Source: WHSW01 sp963821345 (GTDB taxonomy: Bacteria > Actinomycetota > Thermoleophilia > Solirubrobacterales > 70-9). From it: a stretch of DNA of 64,000 nucleotides. Under the pieces are notes generated by a model. It searched no databases. It worked only from the letters and a program-made list of their open reading frames with translations, and was not told the origin of the DNA. Both the position numbers and the translations under genes were made by a program. The stretch covers positions 62,001-126,000 of the forward strand of contig CAWGDM010000002.1 in assembly GCA_963821345.1 (NCBI GenBank), given 5' to 3'. Of this stretch, positions 9,288 through 18,379 are shown in pieces. The first letter of the stretch is position 1; every line of letters begins with the position of its first letter.

Positions 9288-10246
9288 GAGCGTGATCCCC
9301 GGTCCGGACGCCCTGAGCGCAAATTGGGAAAGGCGGCGGCCACGCTCGCGGGCGGCTCGGCGGGCCAGTAGTGGTCGTAACGGACCCGGTCGCGAATCGC
9401 GATCAGGCGCAGGCGCAGGCCGCGGCGGGCGCGGCGGACAGGGTTGGGACGATCCTCGAGCCGCCACTCGGCGTCGATCTCGGCGATCCGCCGCCGGGCG
9501 ATCTCCCGGCCCTCGGCCGGCATCCGTTCGTCGTCGGCGACCCGCTCGAGCATCGTCCGCATGCCGTCGTCCATCATCCGCAGGTCCTTCGACTGGGAGT
9601 CGGAGCGTCCCCGCTGCAGCAGCAGCGGGTCAGAGCCGCCCCGGACCGCCGCCCAGCCCTGCAGCGCGATCCGCAGCCAGAGGTCGTAGTCGTCGGTGCC
9701 CCTGACGGTTGGGTCGAAGCCCGAGACCTGGTCCAGCGCTTCGCGGCGCACGGTCGTCGAGCTCATGACGAAGTTCTCGGACACCAGTGCGACCAGGAGC
9801 CGCTCGTGGGTGGCCGATTCCGGCGGCGCCGGGCGGTACCGCTCCAGCTCGCTGAAACCGTGCACCCGCCCGGTGGCGTCGTCGAGGCCCCAGGCGTCGC
9901 AGTAGGCAAAGCCGGCGTCCGGGCGGCGATCGAGGGCCGCTCCCATCTCGGCGAGGTAGGTCGGCATCCAGAGGTCGTCGTTGTCGAGGAAGCTCACATA
10001 TGCGGCGCGTGCACGCGCAATGCCCGTGTTGCGGGCGGCGGCCGTGCCCTGATTGTCCTGGTGCACGAGACTGACCCTGGGGTCGGCCTGGAGCTCGGCG
10101 ACGACCTCCGGCGTGCGGTCGCTGGAGCCGTCGTCGACGACGATCAGCTCGAGGTCCTTCTCCGTCTGCGCGAGGACCGAACGGATCGTCGCCGCGACGC
10201 TGCGCTCAGCGTTGAAGGCGGGGATCACCACGCTGAAACGAGGCAT
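9284..10246 (-). CDS. Glycosyltransferase family 2
   Basis: 320-residue GT-A enzyme. It begins FSVVIPAFNAERSVAATIRS, has LIVVDDGSSDRT for nucleotide binding and the metal-binding acidic motif in VSFLDNDDLW (DxD type). No membrane helix is evident, so it acts at the cytoplasmic face on lipid-linked repeat units. It lies between the flippase (upstream, 9 bases) and the acyltransferase (overlap by GTGA), forming a minus-strand operon flippase-GT2-acyltransferase. Confidence 0.92.
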   Translation of the reverse strand: MPRFSVVIPAFNAERSVAATIRSVLAQTEKDLELIVVDDGSSDRTPEVVAELQADPRVSLVHQDNQGTAAARNTGIARARAAYVSFLDNDDLWMPTYLAEMGAALDRRPDAGFAYCDAWGLDDATGRVHGFSELERYRPAPPESATHERLLVALVSENFVMSSTTVRREALDQVSGFDPTVRGTDDYDLWLRIALQGWAAVRGGSDPLLLQRGRSDSQSKDLRMMDDGMRTMLERVADDERMPAEGREIARRRIAEIDAEWRLEDRPNPVRRARRGLRLRLIAIRDRVRYDHYWPAEPPASVAAAFPNLRSGRPDRGSRS

Positions 10247-10255
10247 CGCCGCAGC

Positions 10256-11812
10256 CTAGGGCGCGAGCGGCCCCTCGGGGGGCGCGGGCTCGGGCGTCGG
10301 CGGGTCGGGCCCGCGGAACCGCAGCAGACGGGCGACCACCGAGCGCCCCCCACCCGCGAGCTCACTGAAGATCCGCGGCGCGATCAGCGCCAGGATGCCG
10401 GCGTAGAGGGCGAGCCCGACCAGGGACTCGGCCAGGATCAGGACCGCGCCGGTCACCGAGGAGTGGGCCTCGGCGTCGACGAGCGCCTCGACCGGCAGCA
10501 GCAGCAGCGCGGCAAGGGTGGCCGCGACGGCGGGCGGCAGGACCTCCTTCACCATCGAGCCGACCGAGACCTCCGTGGCCCGGTGCATCAGGAGCAGCCC
10601 ATAGATGCCCCCGGCCATCGCGCCGAGCGAGAGACTGGCCGCGGTTGCGACCAGACCGAACTGGACGAGGATCAGCATTCCGGCCACGGTGATGCCCGCC
10701 GTGACCGAGTGCATGCGGGTGAGCAGTTCGGGCCGGCCGACGGCCTTGAGCGCCTCGGAGGCGACCGAGGAGAGCATGCCGCCGGCCGGGTACAGGCACA
10801 TGGCTGCCAGCGCGGCGCCCGCGTCGCGCCAGACGTCGCCGAAGACGACGACCGCCAGCGGGATCCCGAGCGGGAGGAAGAAGAGGCTCGAGGGGAAGGC
10901 CAGAACGCTCACCCATCGCAGCGAGCGCAGGAAGGCGGAGCGCAGCCGGCCGAGGTCACCGGCGATTCGTGAGAACGCGGGGAAGAGCACGTAGGCGGCG
11001 CCGGCCAGGAGCAGCGAGAACGGGGTGCTCGCGAGTCGCAGCGCGTATCTGAACTGCCCCAGGGGCCCGGCGCCGAGGGCTCGCCCGACGATCATCGTGC
11101 TCACCTGGTCGCCTCCGTGGAGGATCGCCGTCGCCACCAGTACGTGCCGGCCGTAGCCGACCAGCTCACGCCACATCGAGAACGAGACCAGTTTGAGATC
11201 GGGCGTCCAGCGGACCAGGATCCAGGAGAGGGCGAGGTCGACTCCGAAGCCGGTGTACTGCCCGACCACGAGCGACCAAGGCCCCATGTCCTGGGTGGCG
11301 GCAATCACCGCCGAAGTCCCGAACGCGACCACCACCGCCGGCTCGATGATCAGCCGGCGCAGGAACGAAAAGCGCCGCTGCAAGAGCGCGTCGGGAATCG
11401 AGGCCGCGGTGCGAAAGAAGACCAGCCCGGACGAGGCGGCGGCGAGCGCGGTGATCGTCGAGCTGTCGTCGAAGAACGCTCCGACCAGCGGAGCGGTGGC
11501 CAGCGCCAGGAGGCTGAAGCCGATGCCCGAGACGATGGTCGCGACTGCGGCGGTCGACGCCGCCTCTTCGACCCGGTCGCGGCGCTGGATCACGGCCGAC
11601 GCGAGCCCGGACTCGGTCAGCAGCAGGGTGAAGCCGATCAACACCGTCGCCGCCGCGAACTGGCCGAACTCAGCCGGGGCAAGCAGGCGTGCGAGCGCGA
11701 CGTAGAACCCGAGGTTGAGCGCCTGCGCGATCAGGTATCCACCGGCCGCCAGGCTCACCCCGCGGACCACGGTGCCGGTCAGGTCGCGCGGCGTCTCCGG
11801 CTCGTCACTCAC
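10256..11812 (-). CDS. Wzx-type polysaccharide flippase (MOP superfamily)
   Basis: About 518 residues from GTG at 11812. Roughly twelve to fourteen hydrophobic helices, starting with SLAAGGYLIAQALNLGFYV; the LAPAEFGQFAAATVLIGF segment is typical of Wzx/RfbX proteins. It would move lipid-linked repeat units across the membrane. The start is chosen because TAGCAT (11821-11826, minus strand) lies 8 bases upstream, as at other leaderless starts here; the GGAG touching the GTG is too close to be a ribosome site. The C-terminus is a Pro-rich cytoplasmic tail. Confidence 0.87.
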   Translation of the reverse strand: MSDEPETPRDLTGTVVRGVSLAAGGYLIAQALNLGFYVALARLLAPAEFGQFAAATVLIGFTLLLTESGLASAVIQRRDRVEEAASTAAVATIVSGIGFSLLALATAPLVGAFFDDSSTITALAAASSGLVFFRTAASIPDALLQRRFSFLRRLIIEPAVVVAFGTSAVIAATQDMGPWSLVVGQYTGFGVDLALSWILVRWTPDLKLVSFSMWRELVGYGRHVLVATAILHGGDQVSTMIVGRALGAGPLGQFRYALRLASTPFSLLLAGAAYVLFPAFSRIAGDLGRLRSAFLRSLRWVSVLAFPSSLFFLPLGIPLAVVVFGDVWRDAGAALAAMCLYPAGGMLSSVASEALKAVGRPELLTRMHSVTAGITVAGMLILVQFGLVATAASLSLGAMAGGIYGLLLMHRATEVSVGSMVKEVLPPAVAATLAALLLLPVEALVDAEAHSSVTGAVLILAESLVGLALYAGILALIAPRIFSELAGGGRSVVARLLRFRGPDPPTPEPAPPEGPLAP

Positions 11813-11820
11813 CTCCGGCG

Positions 11821-11826
11821 ATGCTA
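11821..11826 (-). promoter_or_regulatory. -10 element TAGCAT for the flippase operon
   Basis: Minus-strand TAGCAT, 8 bases before GTG 11812, fits the TANNNT-N6-8-start pattern seen repeatedly in this window and implies a leaderless flippase mRNA. Confidence 0.45.
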
Positions 11827-12044
11827 ACCCCGCGCCCGGCGCTAGCTGTCGATCGCGGGCTCCCCAACGTGTACCCATCGGCGGGATCCGGACATACCTT
11901 GAATAACTACTGCATCCAAACCACCCGCTTTGTAGTAATCGTGACCGCCGTCGTGCTCAGCGGGTCCGCTCGCGCACTCGGACAAGCGTCCACGAAGGCG
12001 CGCACACGTCGGGTTGGCGCCCGCCGGCACCGATCAGCTTTGCA

Positions 12045-13364
12045 ATGCGTCTCTGCCTCACAGCCGCGATCTCGGCCCTGGCCGCCGCCGCCGCGATCGC
12101 CCTGCCGGCGACCACCAGCGCCGACTCAGCCGTCAGCTGCGACGTCGTCGCCGCGCCCAACGGCAGCGACTCGGCGGCCGGCACGGTCGATCAGCCGCTG
12201 AGCTCGGCCGAAGCGGTCGCCGACGCGCTCACCGAGGGCCAGACCGGCTGCTTTCGCGCCGGCACCTACAGCTTCGAGGGGCTCAGCATCCGCACCGCGC
12301 ACGTGACGATCACCTCCTATCCGGGCGAGCGGGCAACGCTCCAGGGTCATCTGCGGATCGAGCGCTCGGCCACCGGCACCGTGGTCGAGGACCTGTTCCT
12401 CGACGGCCGCAACTGGCCCGATCAGAACCTCGGCCCGCTGATCTACGCCGACGACGTCGTGATCCGCGGCAACGAGATCACCAACTACCACACCACCAAC
12501 TGCATCCACCTCGCGCACTACTACGACGAGCCCGCGCCGAACCACGTCGTGATCGAGAACAACAACATCCACGACTGCGGCCAGCTGCCGGCGAACAACC
12601 ACGAGCACGGCATCTACGTCGCCGCGTCGCGCAACCTGATCATCCGCGACAACCTGATCTGGAACAACGCTGATCGCGGGATCCAGCTGTACACGGACGT
12701 CCGCGGTACCGAGATCACCGGCAACGTGATCAACAACAACGGCACCGGGATCATCTTCGGCGGCGACGATCAAGCGGCGGCCAGCGACAACGTGGTCGAG
12801 AACAACGTGATCACCAACTCGAACCTCCGCTTCAACGTCGAGTACTCCTACGACCCTGCCGTGCAGGGCAGCGGCAACGTGGTCCGCCACAACTGCATCC
12901 ATGGCGCTCAGGGCTGGTATGGCGAGGGCAACGGCGGCGCCGCGATCAGCGACCAGGTCGGCTTCACCGCCAGCGACAACGTGATCGCCGACCCCGAGTT
13001 CGCCGACGCTGCCCACGGGGACTTCACGATGGCCTCCGGCAGCCCCTGCGCGAACATCCTCGACCCGAACGCCACCCCCGGCCAGCTCTCGCTCACCGCC
13101 AACGAGCGCGCCGTGCCGACTGGCTCGACCACCCAGCTGACGGGGACCGCGCCGACCGGCGTCACGGGCAAGGTCTGGATCCTTCAGCGCCAGCACGGCA
13201 ACTGGCACCAGATCAAGTCGACCGGCGTCCGCGGCTCCGTCTTCCACGTCCGCGCACGCGTCACCGCCAGGACCCGGTTCAAGGCCACCGCGGTCGGGGC
13301 GAAGGATTCGCGCGCGGTCAGGGTCTCGGCCCGCGCCAAGCGCAAGCGCTGGCCCCGCGGCTAG
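12045..13364 (+). CDS. Secreted right-handed beta-helix protein
   Basis: 439 residues. The signal peptide is MRLCLTAAISALAAAAAIALPATTSA. Residues about 120-310 are a parallel beta-helix: repeated N-rich coils such as VVIRGNEITNY, VVIENNNIHDCG, LIIRDNLIWNN, TEITGNVINNNGTGI and NVVENNVITNS, as in NosD/pectate-lyase-like proteins. The C-terminal 90 residues look like a beta-sandwich module ending in a basic tail (KRKRW). Possibly a polysaccharide lyase or epimerase acting outside the cell on the locus product; no catalytic residues can be assigned. Its stop overlaps the convergent gene (CTAG at 13361-13364). Confidence 0.75.
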   Translation: MRLCLTAAISALAAAAAIALPATTSADSAVSCDVVAAPNGSDSAAGTVDQPLSSAEAVADALTEGQTGCFRAGTYSFEGLSIRTAHVTITSYPGERATLQGHLRIERSATGTVVEDLFLDGRNWPDQNLGPLIYADDVVIRGNEITNYHTTNCIHLAHYYDEPAPNHVVIENNNIHDCGQLPANNHEHGIYVAASRNLIIRDNLIWNNADRGIQLYTDVRGTEITGNVINNNGTGIIFGGDDQAAASDNVVENNVITNSNLRFNVEYSYDPAVQGSGNVVRHNCIHGAQGWYGEGNGGAAISDQVGFTASDNVIADPEFADAAHGDFTMASGSPCANILDPNATPGQLSLTANERAVPTGSTTQLTGTAPTGVTGKVWILQRQHGNWHQIKSTGVRGSVFHVRARVTARTRFKATAVGAKDSRAVRVSARAKRKRWPRG

Positions 13365-15139
13365 CTCTCGGTGCGGCGCCCGGGCCGGCCGGTCCTGGCG
13401 AGGCGGCTGATCGTCGGCCAGACGGCGGTGCTACGCACCCGCCGTACGAGCGGCGACACCTTGGCTCGGAAGCGAGTCCGGTCGTCGCCGCGATAGATGC
13501 CGATCCGCGGCCAGGCAAGGCGTCGCGGGACGTACAGGCGGGCCGGCAGGGTTGCTGCGGCGACGTAGCCCGCGTCGCGGGCCGCGGCGACGACCCGCTC
13601 GTCGATGCTGCCGTAGGGGTAGGCGAGCGAGCGGCATCGGATCCCGAGGTTCTTCTCGATCGCCTCTCGCGACGCGGTCAGCTCGCGATCCAGGTCGGCG
13701 TCTCCGAGCGTCGGCAGGCGTGGATGCGTGACCGTGTGCGAGCCGACCTCCCACCCCGCGGCGAGCAGCTCGCGGAGCTCGTCCCACGCGAGCGGGGTCA
13801 GCTCGTCGCGGTGAGGGGAGCTCTCCCACTGGCTGATCCCGGCCCAGGAGAGGGGCCGCTCCCCGCCGACGAACGAGGTCGGCACGAACACGGTCGCCGG
13901 CACGCCAAGCTCGGCGAGCACGGGCAGGGCGCGGCTGATCAGCGACGCGTAGCCGTCATCGAAGGTCACCGCGAACCGCTTGCGCCCGTGCGCGCCGGCG
14001 ACCGCGTCGGCGAAGGTGACGCCTGCGTAGCCACGATCCAGGAGCTCGGACACCTGCTCGGCGAGCTGCTCGGGTGTGACCGCGAGCCGCGAGTCCCAGC
14101 GCTCCGAAACCGCGTGGTAGCCGAGGACCAGGATCTCGCCATGGCTGGGCCGATGCGACCAGGGCATCCGCAGGGCGAGGCGATCGTTGCGCGGGACGAG
14201 CAGCCTGAAGGCGACCTTCGAGGCCAGGGCCCGCGAGCGCGAGAGCCTGGACTCTTGGTAGCGAGCAAAGCGCTCGATCGTGTGCTCGAACTCCGGTCGC
14301 GGCGTGACCCGCTGCAGCGCGCGCAGCTGGTTCAGGTGCAGCAGGTGGTACGCCCCGCTGGCCAGGTTGCGAACCGGGTGCGGGAACAGGTCGTACAGCG
14401 ACCAGTAGCCGGTATCGAAGCGATGGATATTGGCCGCGAGGGTGTCGACGCCGGTCTCATACAGATCGGCGGCGGCCGGGTGGTCGAGCGCGACGGCGAC
14501 GTCCCGGCAGCCCCAGAGGGCGAAGATGGCGCCGTTGAGCACGTACGACGAAGGCTCGCTCGGATACTCCTCGGGGAACCAGCCGCCGTCGAGGTCGGCG
14601 GCGACGCCGCCGTCGGCGACCTTGCTGAGCATCGGCTCCAGGGCCTTCTTGGCGGCGGCGGCGTAGCGCTCGTCCGGCGTCCTGCTGTGGACGCGGACGA
14701 GCAGGCTCGCAGCCTCGCCCTGCGCCATCGCGGACAGCCACGGCGGCTCGAGCCAGTAGCTGTGCGGCATCGGCATCAGGTGCGGCCAGCCGCCGTCGGG
14801 GGCCTGGTCGGCGACCAGATAGTCGGCGACCGCGGTCGCCGTCGCGAGCCACTCGTCGCCGTCGCCCGCCAGGTAACGCTCGAAGCAGCCAAGGCCGAAT
14901 TGGGCGCTGGCGACGTGCAGGTGGGTCTCGCGCGGCCCCAGCCAGGCGGTCGGCCAGACGGCCTCGTCCGCCTTCACGGTGAAGTCGATGTAGTAGCCGC
15001 CGGAGGCGTCAAGCGCGAGGCGCTCGCCCACCGGTGGGGAGAACGACCCGGCCGTCGAAAGCAGGTTCGGGGCGCCCGGATGCACCTGCCAGAATCGGCG
15101 CGCCCGCTCCAGCACGCCCTTGCGCTCGCCGGAGCTCAT
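13361..15139 (-). CDS. C5-epimerase-like / NodB polysaccharide deacetylase fusion protein
   Basis: 592 residues with two enzyme domains. Residues about 110-275 match the C-terminal domain of D-glucuronyl C5-epimerases: GGWPHLMPMPHSYWLEPPW, GGWFPEEYPSEPSSYVLNG, TGYWSLYDL (243-251) and AYHLLHLNQLRAL. Residues about 385-540 form a NodB deacetylase with FDDGY (393-397), SHTVTHP (467-473) and LAYPYGS. No signal peptide is obvious. In heparan-type polymers deacetylation precedes C5-epimerisation, so the fusion could couple sequential edits of one polymer; that is inference. ATG 15139 lies 12 bases from the divergent start at 15152. Confidence 0.8.
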   Translation of the reverse strand: MSSGERKGVLERARRFWQVHPGAPNLLSTAGSFSPPVGERLALDASGGYYIDFTVKADEAVWPTAWLGPRETHLHVASAQFGLGCFERYLAGDGDEWLATATAVADYLVADQAPDGGWPHLMPMPHSYWLEPPWLSAMAQGEAASLLVRVHSRTPDERYAAAAKKALEPMLSKVADGGVAADLDGGWFPEEYPSEPSSYVLNGAIFALWGCRDVAVALDHPAAADLYETGVDTLAANIHRFDTGYWSLYDLFPHPVRNLASGAYHLLHLNQLRALQRVTPRPEFEHTIERFARYQESRLSRSRALASKVAFRLLVPRNDRLALRMPWSHRPSHGEILVLGYHAVSERWDSRLAVTPEQLAEQVSELLDRGYAGVTFADAVAGAHGRKRFAVTFDDGYASLISRALPVLAELGVPATVFVPTSFVGGERPLSWAGISQWESSPHRDELTPLAWDELRELLAAGWEVGSHTVTHPRLPTLGDADLDRELTASREAIEKNLGIRCRSLAYPYGSIDERVVAAARDAGYVAAATLPARLYVPRRLAWPRIGIYRGDDRTRFRAKVSPLVRRVRSTAVWPTISRLARTGRPGRRTES

Positions 15140-15151
15140 CGAGACCAGTTG

Positions 15152-16369
15152 ATGCCGCCCGCCTCCACCGACGCAAGCCTAGAGGGCGCCCCGGCAGGTG
15201 CCGGGCGTCGCCTGCGGGTGATGACGCTGGTCGACGGGATCGGCAGCTACGGCGGTGCCGAGAGCCTGGCGCGCGAGATCGTCCAGCGCCTCGACGGCGG
15301 GCGCTTCGAGCGCAGCTTCTGCGTCTCGCGGTGGGACTCCGCAACGCTTGAGGAGCCGAGCATCCGCGCGGCGATGGACGAGCTCGATGCCGCGGGGGTG
15401 CAGTTCATCGGCCTCGAGCGTCACGGCAAGCCGGCGCTGCGGCCATGGTGGTCGCTGATCCGCCGGCTGCGAGCCAAGCCGGTCGACATCCTGCACGCGC
15501 ACAAGTTCGGCTCGAACGCCTGGGGCGCGGCGATCAACCCGCTCGCACGTCCCGGTGCCTTCATCGCCCACGAGCACAGCTGGGCGTTCGAGGGCCGGCC
15601 CCTGCGCCGGTTCGTCGACCGCCAACTGATCGCCCGCAGCGCCGACGTCTTCGTAGCCGTCTCGGCCGAGGACCGGCGCCGGATGACCTCGATCGAGGGC
15701 ATCCCGGCCGAGATGATCGAGTTGATCCCGAACGGGATCCCGGATCCGCCCGCCGCCGCCGAGCGCTCCGACGTGCGGGCCGAGCTCGGGATCGCCGCCG
15801 ACGCACCGGTGATCGGCACCGTCGCCACGCTGCGCCCTTACAAGGGCGTCGACGTGCTGTTGCGGGCCGCCGCCGTGCTGGCCGACTCGCGGCCGGAGCT
15901 GCGGGTGTTGGTCGCGGGCGGCGACGAGGGCGGCGACACGACGGTCCGCGAGGAGCTGCGCTCGCTTGCCGCCGAGCTCGGGATCGCCGACAACGTGCTC
16001 CTGCTCGGCTTTCGCGACGACGTCGCCGCGGTGGTCGACGCCTTCGATGTCGCGGTCTGCTCATCGGACTTCGAGGGCAGCCCGCTGTCGGTGATGGAGT
16101 ACATGGAGGAGGCCAAGCCGGTCGTCGCGACGGCGGTCGGCGGGCTCCCCGACCTGATCAGCGACGGGGTCAACGGAATGCTCGTTGGGCAGCGCGATCC
16201 CGAGGCGTTGGCGGCGGCGATCTCGCCGCTCCTCGACGACCCGGCACGGCGAGCCGAGCTGGGCGCGCGCGGGCGCGAGCTGCGTCGCAGCGAGTACTCG
16301 ATCGACGCAACCGTGCGACGGGTGGGGGAGCTGTACGAGCGGCTCGCCGCGCGCGGCAGCCATGGTTGA
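15152..16369 (+). CDS. Glycosyltransferase family 4
   Basis: 405-residue GT-B enzyme. After a short polar N-terminus (MPPASTDASLEG) the fold begins VMTLVDGIGSYGGAESLA; LHAHKFGSNAWG and AHEHSW line the acceptor cleft, ELIPNGIPDP is the linker and SSDFEGSPLSVMEYMEEAKPVVAT is the sugar-nucleotide site. A second in-frame ATG (about 15220) is a possible alternative start. The stop lies 8 bases inside the next gene, indicating coupling. Confidence 0.88.
   Translation: MPPASTDASLEGAPAGAGRRLRVMTLVDGIGSYGGAESLAREIVQRLDGGRFERSFCVSRWDSATLEEPSIRAAMDELDAAGVQFIGLERHGKPALRPWWSLIRRLRAKPVDILHAHKFGSNAWGAAINPLARPGAFIAHEHSWAFEGRPLRRFVDRQLIARSADVFVAVSAEDRRRMTSIEGIPAEMIELIPNGIPDPPAAAERSDVRAELGIAADAPVIGTVATLRPYKGVDVLLRAAAVLADSRPELRVLVAGGDEGGDTTVREELRSLAAELGIADNVLLLGFRDDVAAVVDAFDVAVCSSDFEGSPLSVMEYMEEAKPVVATAVGGLPDLISDGVNGMLVGQRDPEALAAAISPLLDDPARRAELGARGRELRRSEYSIDATVRRVGELYERLAARGSHG
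15176..15181 (-). promoter_or_regulatory. -10 element TAGGCT, upstream of the epimerase-deacetylase gene
   Basis: Minus-strand TAGGCT is followed after 7 bases by GTG (15168-15166). That GTG opens a 10-codon frame whose TGA overlaps the real ATG at 15139 as ATGA. The element lies inside the divergent glycosyltransferase gene. Confidence 0.35.
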
Positions 16370-17504
16370 GACTCGCCTGCTTGGCGCCGACCAGGCGCTC
16401 GAAATGCACGCCGACCGCTGGCGCGAGCTGGCCGAGGCGCGGGGCAGCGCGTTCGCGACGCCGGAGTGGTTTGAGTGCTGGCGGCGGGCGTACGGCGACG
16501 AGACCGACGTGGTGGTCGCCGTCTGCGGGCCGCCGCGCGGCCCGCCGCGCGGCCTGATCCCGTTCGCGGTCGCCCGGCGCGGCTTTCCGCGCCTCGCCCG
16601 GGTCGCCGGGGCCAACCTCGCCGACTGGGTCGAGCCGGTCGCCGAGGCCGGGGACGACGAGCCCGTGCTCGCCGGCGCGATCGCGGCGCTCAGCGGCGCG
16701 CCCGCCCATTGGGGAGCGCTGGTGCTCGACAACGTCGACGCCGCCTCGGCGTGGGTCCGGGGGGCCCGGACCGGGCGCAGCGGCGGGCTGCGGGCGCGCT
16801 CGCGTTCGGCGACGGTGTTGCCGTTTGCGTCGCTGCCGGGCGACTACGAGAGCTATCTCGCGGCGCGGTCGGGGAGCTTTCGGCGCCAGCTGCGGCGCTT
16901 CGACCGTCGGCTCACGGAGGCCGCGACGATCTCGCTGCGCCAGACCGATGACCCGGATCGGGTCGCCGCCGATCTCGAGACCTTCTTCGCGCTGCATTTC
17001 CGGCGCTGGGAGGCGCGCGGGGGCTCCTCGCTCGACCCCGAGCGAGTGCGCGCCTTCCACCGCGAGTTCGCGGCTCGGGCGCTCGAGCGCGGCTGGCTGC
17101 GCCTGCTGGTGATGGAGGCCGACCGGGAGCCGATCGCCGCCTTCTACGGCTGGCGCCTCGGTGACCGTTACTCCTTCTACCAGGCCGGTTTCGACCCGGC
17201 CTGGAGCCGGTTCAGCGTCGGCCTCGTCCTCCACGGGCGGGTGATCGAGCGCGCGATCGCGGAGGGCGCGGGGCAATACGACATGCTGCTCGGCTCGGAG
17301 TCCTACAAGTTCCGCTTCTGCGACTCCAAGCGCGACGCCGTGACCGTGGTCCTGACCCGGCCGCGAACGCCGAGCGGGGCCGCGGTCGCCGCGGATGCCG
17401 CCGGGCGCTCGCTGGTCAGACGGCTGCCCTCAGGCGCCCGGGAGCGAGCGCGCCGAGCGCTCGGCGGGCTCGAGGCCCGGCTGCCGACCGGCCGCCGGCG
17501 CTAG
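16362..17504 (+). CDS. FemAB/CelD-like GNAT-fold acyltransferase
   Basis: 380 residues; ATG 16362 overlaps the preceding gene by 8 bases. Same family as 8235-9287: the core SFRRQLRRFDRRL, then GWLRLLVMEADREPIAAFYGW, YQAGFDPAWSRFSVG and LGSESYKFRF. PPRGPPRG is an internal duplication of four residues. Likely acylates a sugar or amino group of the surface polymer. Convergent with the JmjC/cupin gene five bases downstream. Confidence 0.75.
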   Translation: MVETRLLGADQALEMHADRWRELAEARGSAFATPEWFECWRRAYGDETDVVVAVCGPPRGPPRGLIPFAVARRGFPRLARVAGANLADWVEPVAEAGDDEPVLAGAIAALSGAPAHWGALVLDNVDAASAWVRGARTGRSGGLRARSRSATVLPFASLPGDYESYLAARSGSFRRQLRRFDRRLTEAATISLRQTDDPDRVAADLETFFALHFRRWEARGGSSLDPERVRAFHREFAARALERGWLRLLVMEADREPIAAFYGWRLGDRYSFYQAGFDPAWSRFSVGLVLHGRVIERAIAEGAGQYDMLLGSESYKFRFCDSKRDAVTVVLTRPRTPSGAAVAADAAGRSLVRRLPSGARERARRALGGLEARLPTGRRR

Positions 17505-17509
17505 CCGAT

Positions 17510-18379
17510 CTAGCCCTGGGAGGCCGGCTCGCGGTTGCGCAGGCGGCGGGCACCGCGGATCGCCGAGCGAGCGGCCTGCCAGCTCCCGGCCTTCGCGCGG
17601 TCGACGGCCGGACGGCTGCCGGGAGGGTTCGGCGACAGCTTCAGCGCCCGCAGGCGGGCGTTGAAGGCGTGAACGAGGGCGTTGCGGTCGGACGCCTCGG
17701 TGTTCCAGGTCACCGAGAGCGAGATCGAGGGGTCGGGCCCGTTGCGGACGACGTGGGGCGCGTGCAGCGGGACGAACACGCCGTCGCCGGGCGTCAGCGG
17801 GAATGACGTCGCGTCGGCCGGCATCTCCTTCAGGTTGCGGTGGCCGCCCCCGTAGTAGCGCTCGACCTCGTAGTCCTCGCTGGCCCGGTCGGCGTACTGG
17901 CCGACGATCATCTCCTTCGAGCCGCGGATCTGAAGCAGGAAGTTGTACTCAGGGTCAATGTGCGTGGGGGTCACCGAGTTCGGCGCCGAGATGAAGATGA
18001 ACCCCTCGCGCCGGCGGATCGGCCCCTCCTTGGCGGCGACCGCGGCGGTCACCTCGCTGAGCGTGTTCTCGAGCAGGTCGCGGTAGGCGGGATGGTCCTC
18101 GATCCGCTTCAGCACCATCCAGCTGCGGTTGGTGTCGATCGTGCGGACGATCTCGCCCGGCGAGATCTCGAGGCGCGGGGCCTCGCCGTCGGGAAGCACC
18201 TCCGGGACGTCGCCCAGGTTGTGCTCGACGTTGGTCTCCGGGTCGAGGTAGTCGGCGAGCTCGGCGATCGCCTCCAGAGTCAGCAGCGGGTTGTCCTGCA
18301 GCTCGTGGGTGACCGCGAACGGCTCGTCGCCGAGCCCGTTGCTCAGCTTCTCCGCTGGGATCTTAAGTCCGGTGCTCAT
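17510..18379 (-). CDS. JmjC/cupin-8-like Fe(II)/2-oxoglutarate-type oxygenase
   Basis: 289 residues from ATG 18379, preceded by AGGAG at a good distance; the start overlaps the upstream gene's stop as ATGA. The double-stranded beta-helix is suggested by THIDPEYNFLLQIRGSKEM, where the H-x-D pair could bind iron, and by HAPHVVRNGP, which could supply the distal His. The family includes hydroxylases of proteins and small molecules; the substrate is unknown. Position among sugar-modifying genes suggests a role in decorating the polysaccharide or an associated molecule. Confidence 0.7.
   Translation of the reverse strand: MSTGLKIPAEKLSNGLGDEPFAVTHELQDNPLLTLEAIAELADYLDPETNVEHNLGDVPEVLPDGEAPRLEISPGEIVRTIDTNRSWMVLKRIEDHPAYRDLLENTLSEVTAAVAAKEGPIRRREGFIFISAPNSVTPTHIDPEYNFLLQIRGSKEMIVGQYADRASEDYEVERYYGGGHRNLKEMPADATSFPLTPGDGVFVPLHAPHVVRNGPDPSISLSVTWNTEASDRNALVHAFNARLRALKLSPNPPGSRPAVDRAKAGSWQAARSAIRGARRLRNREPASQG

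Noticed and set aside
13724..15151. Upstream extension of the glycosyltransferase frame that starts at 15152
   Set aside because: It lies antisense to the epimerase-deacetylase fusion and has no glycosyltransferase sequence; the family fold begins after 15152.
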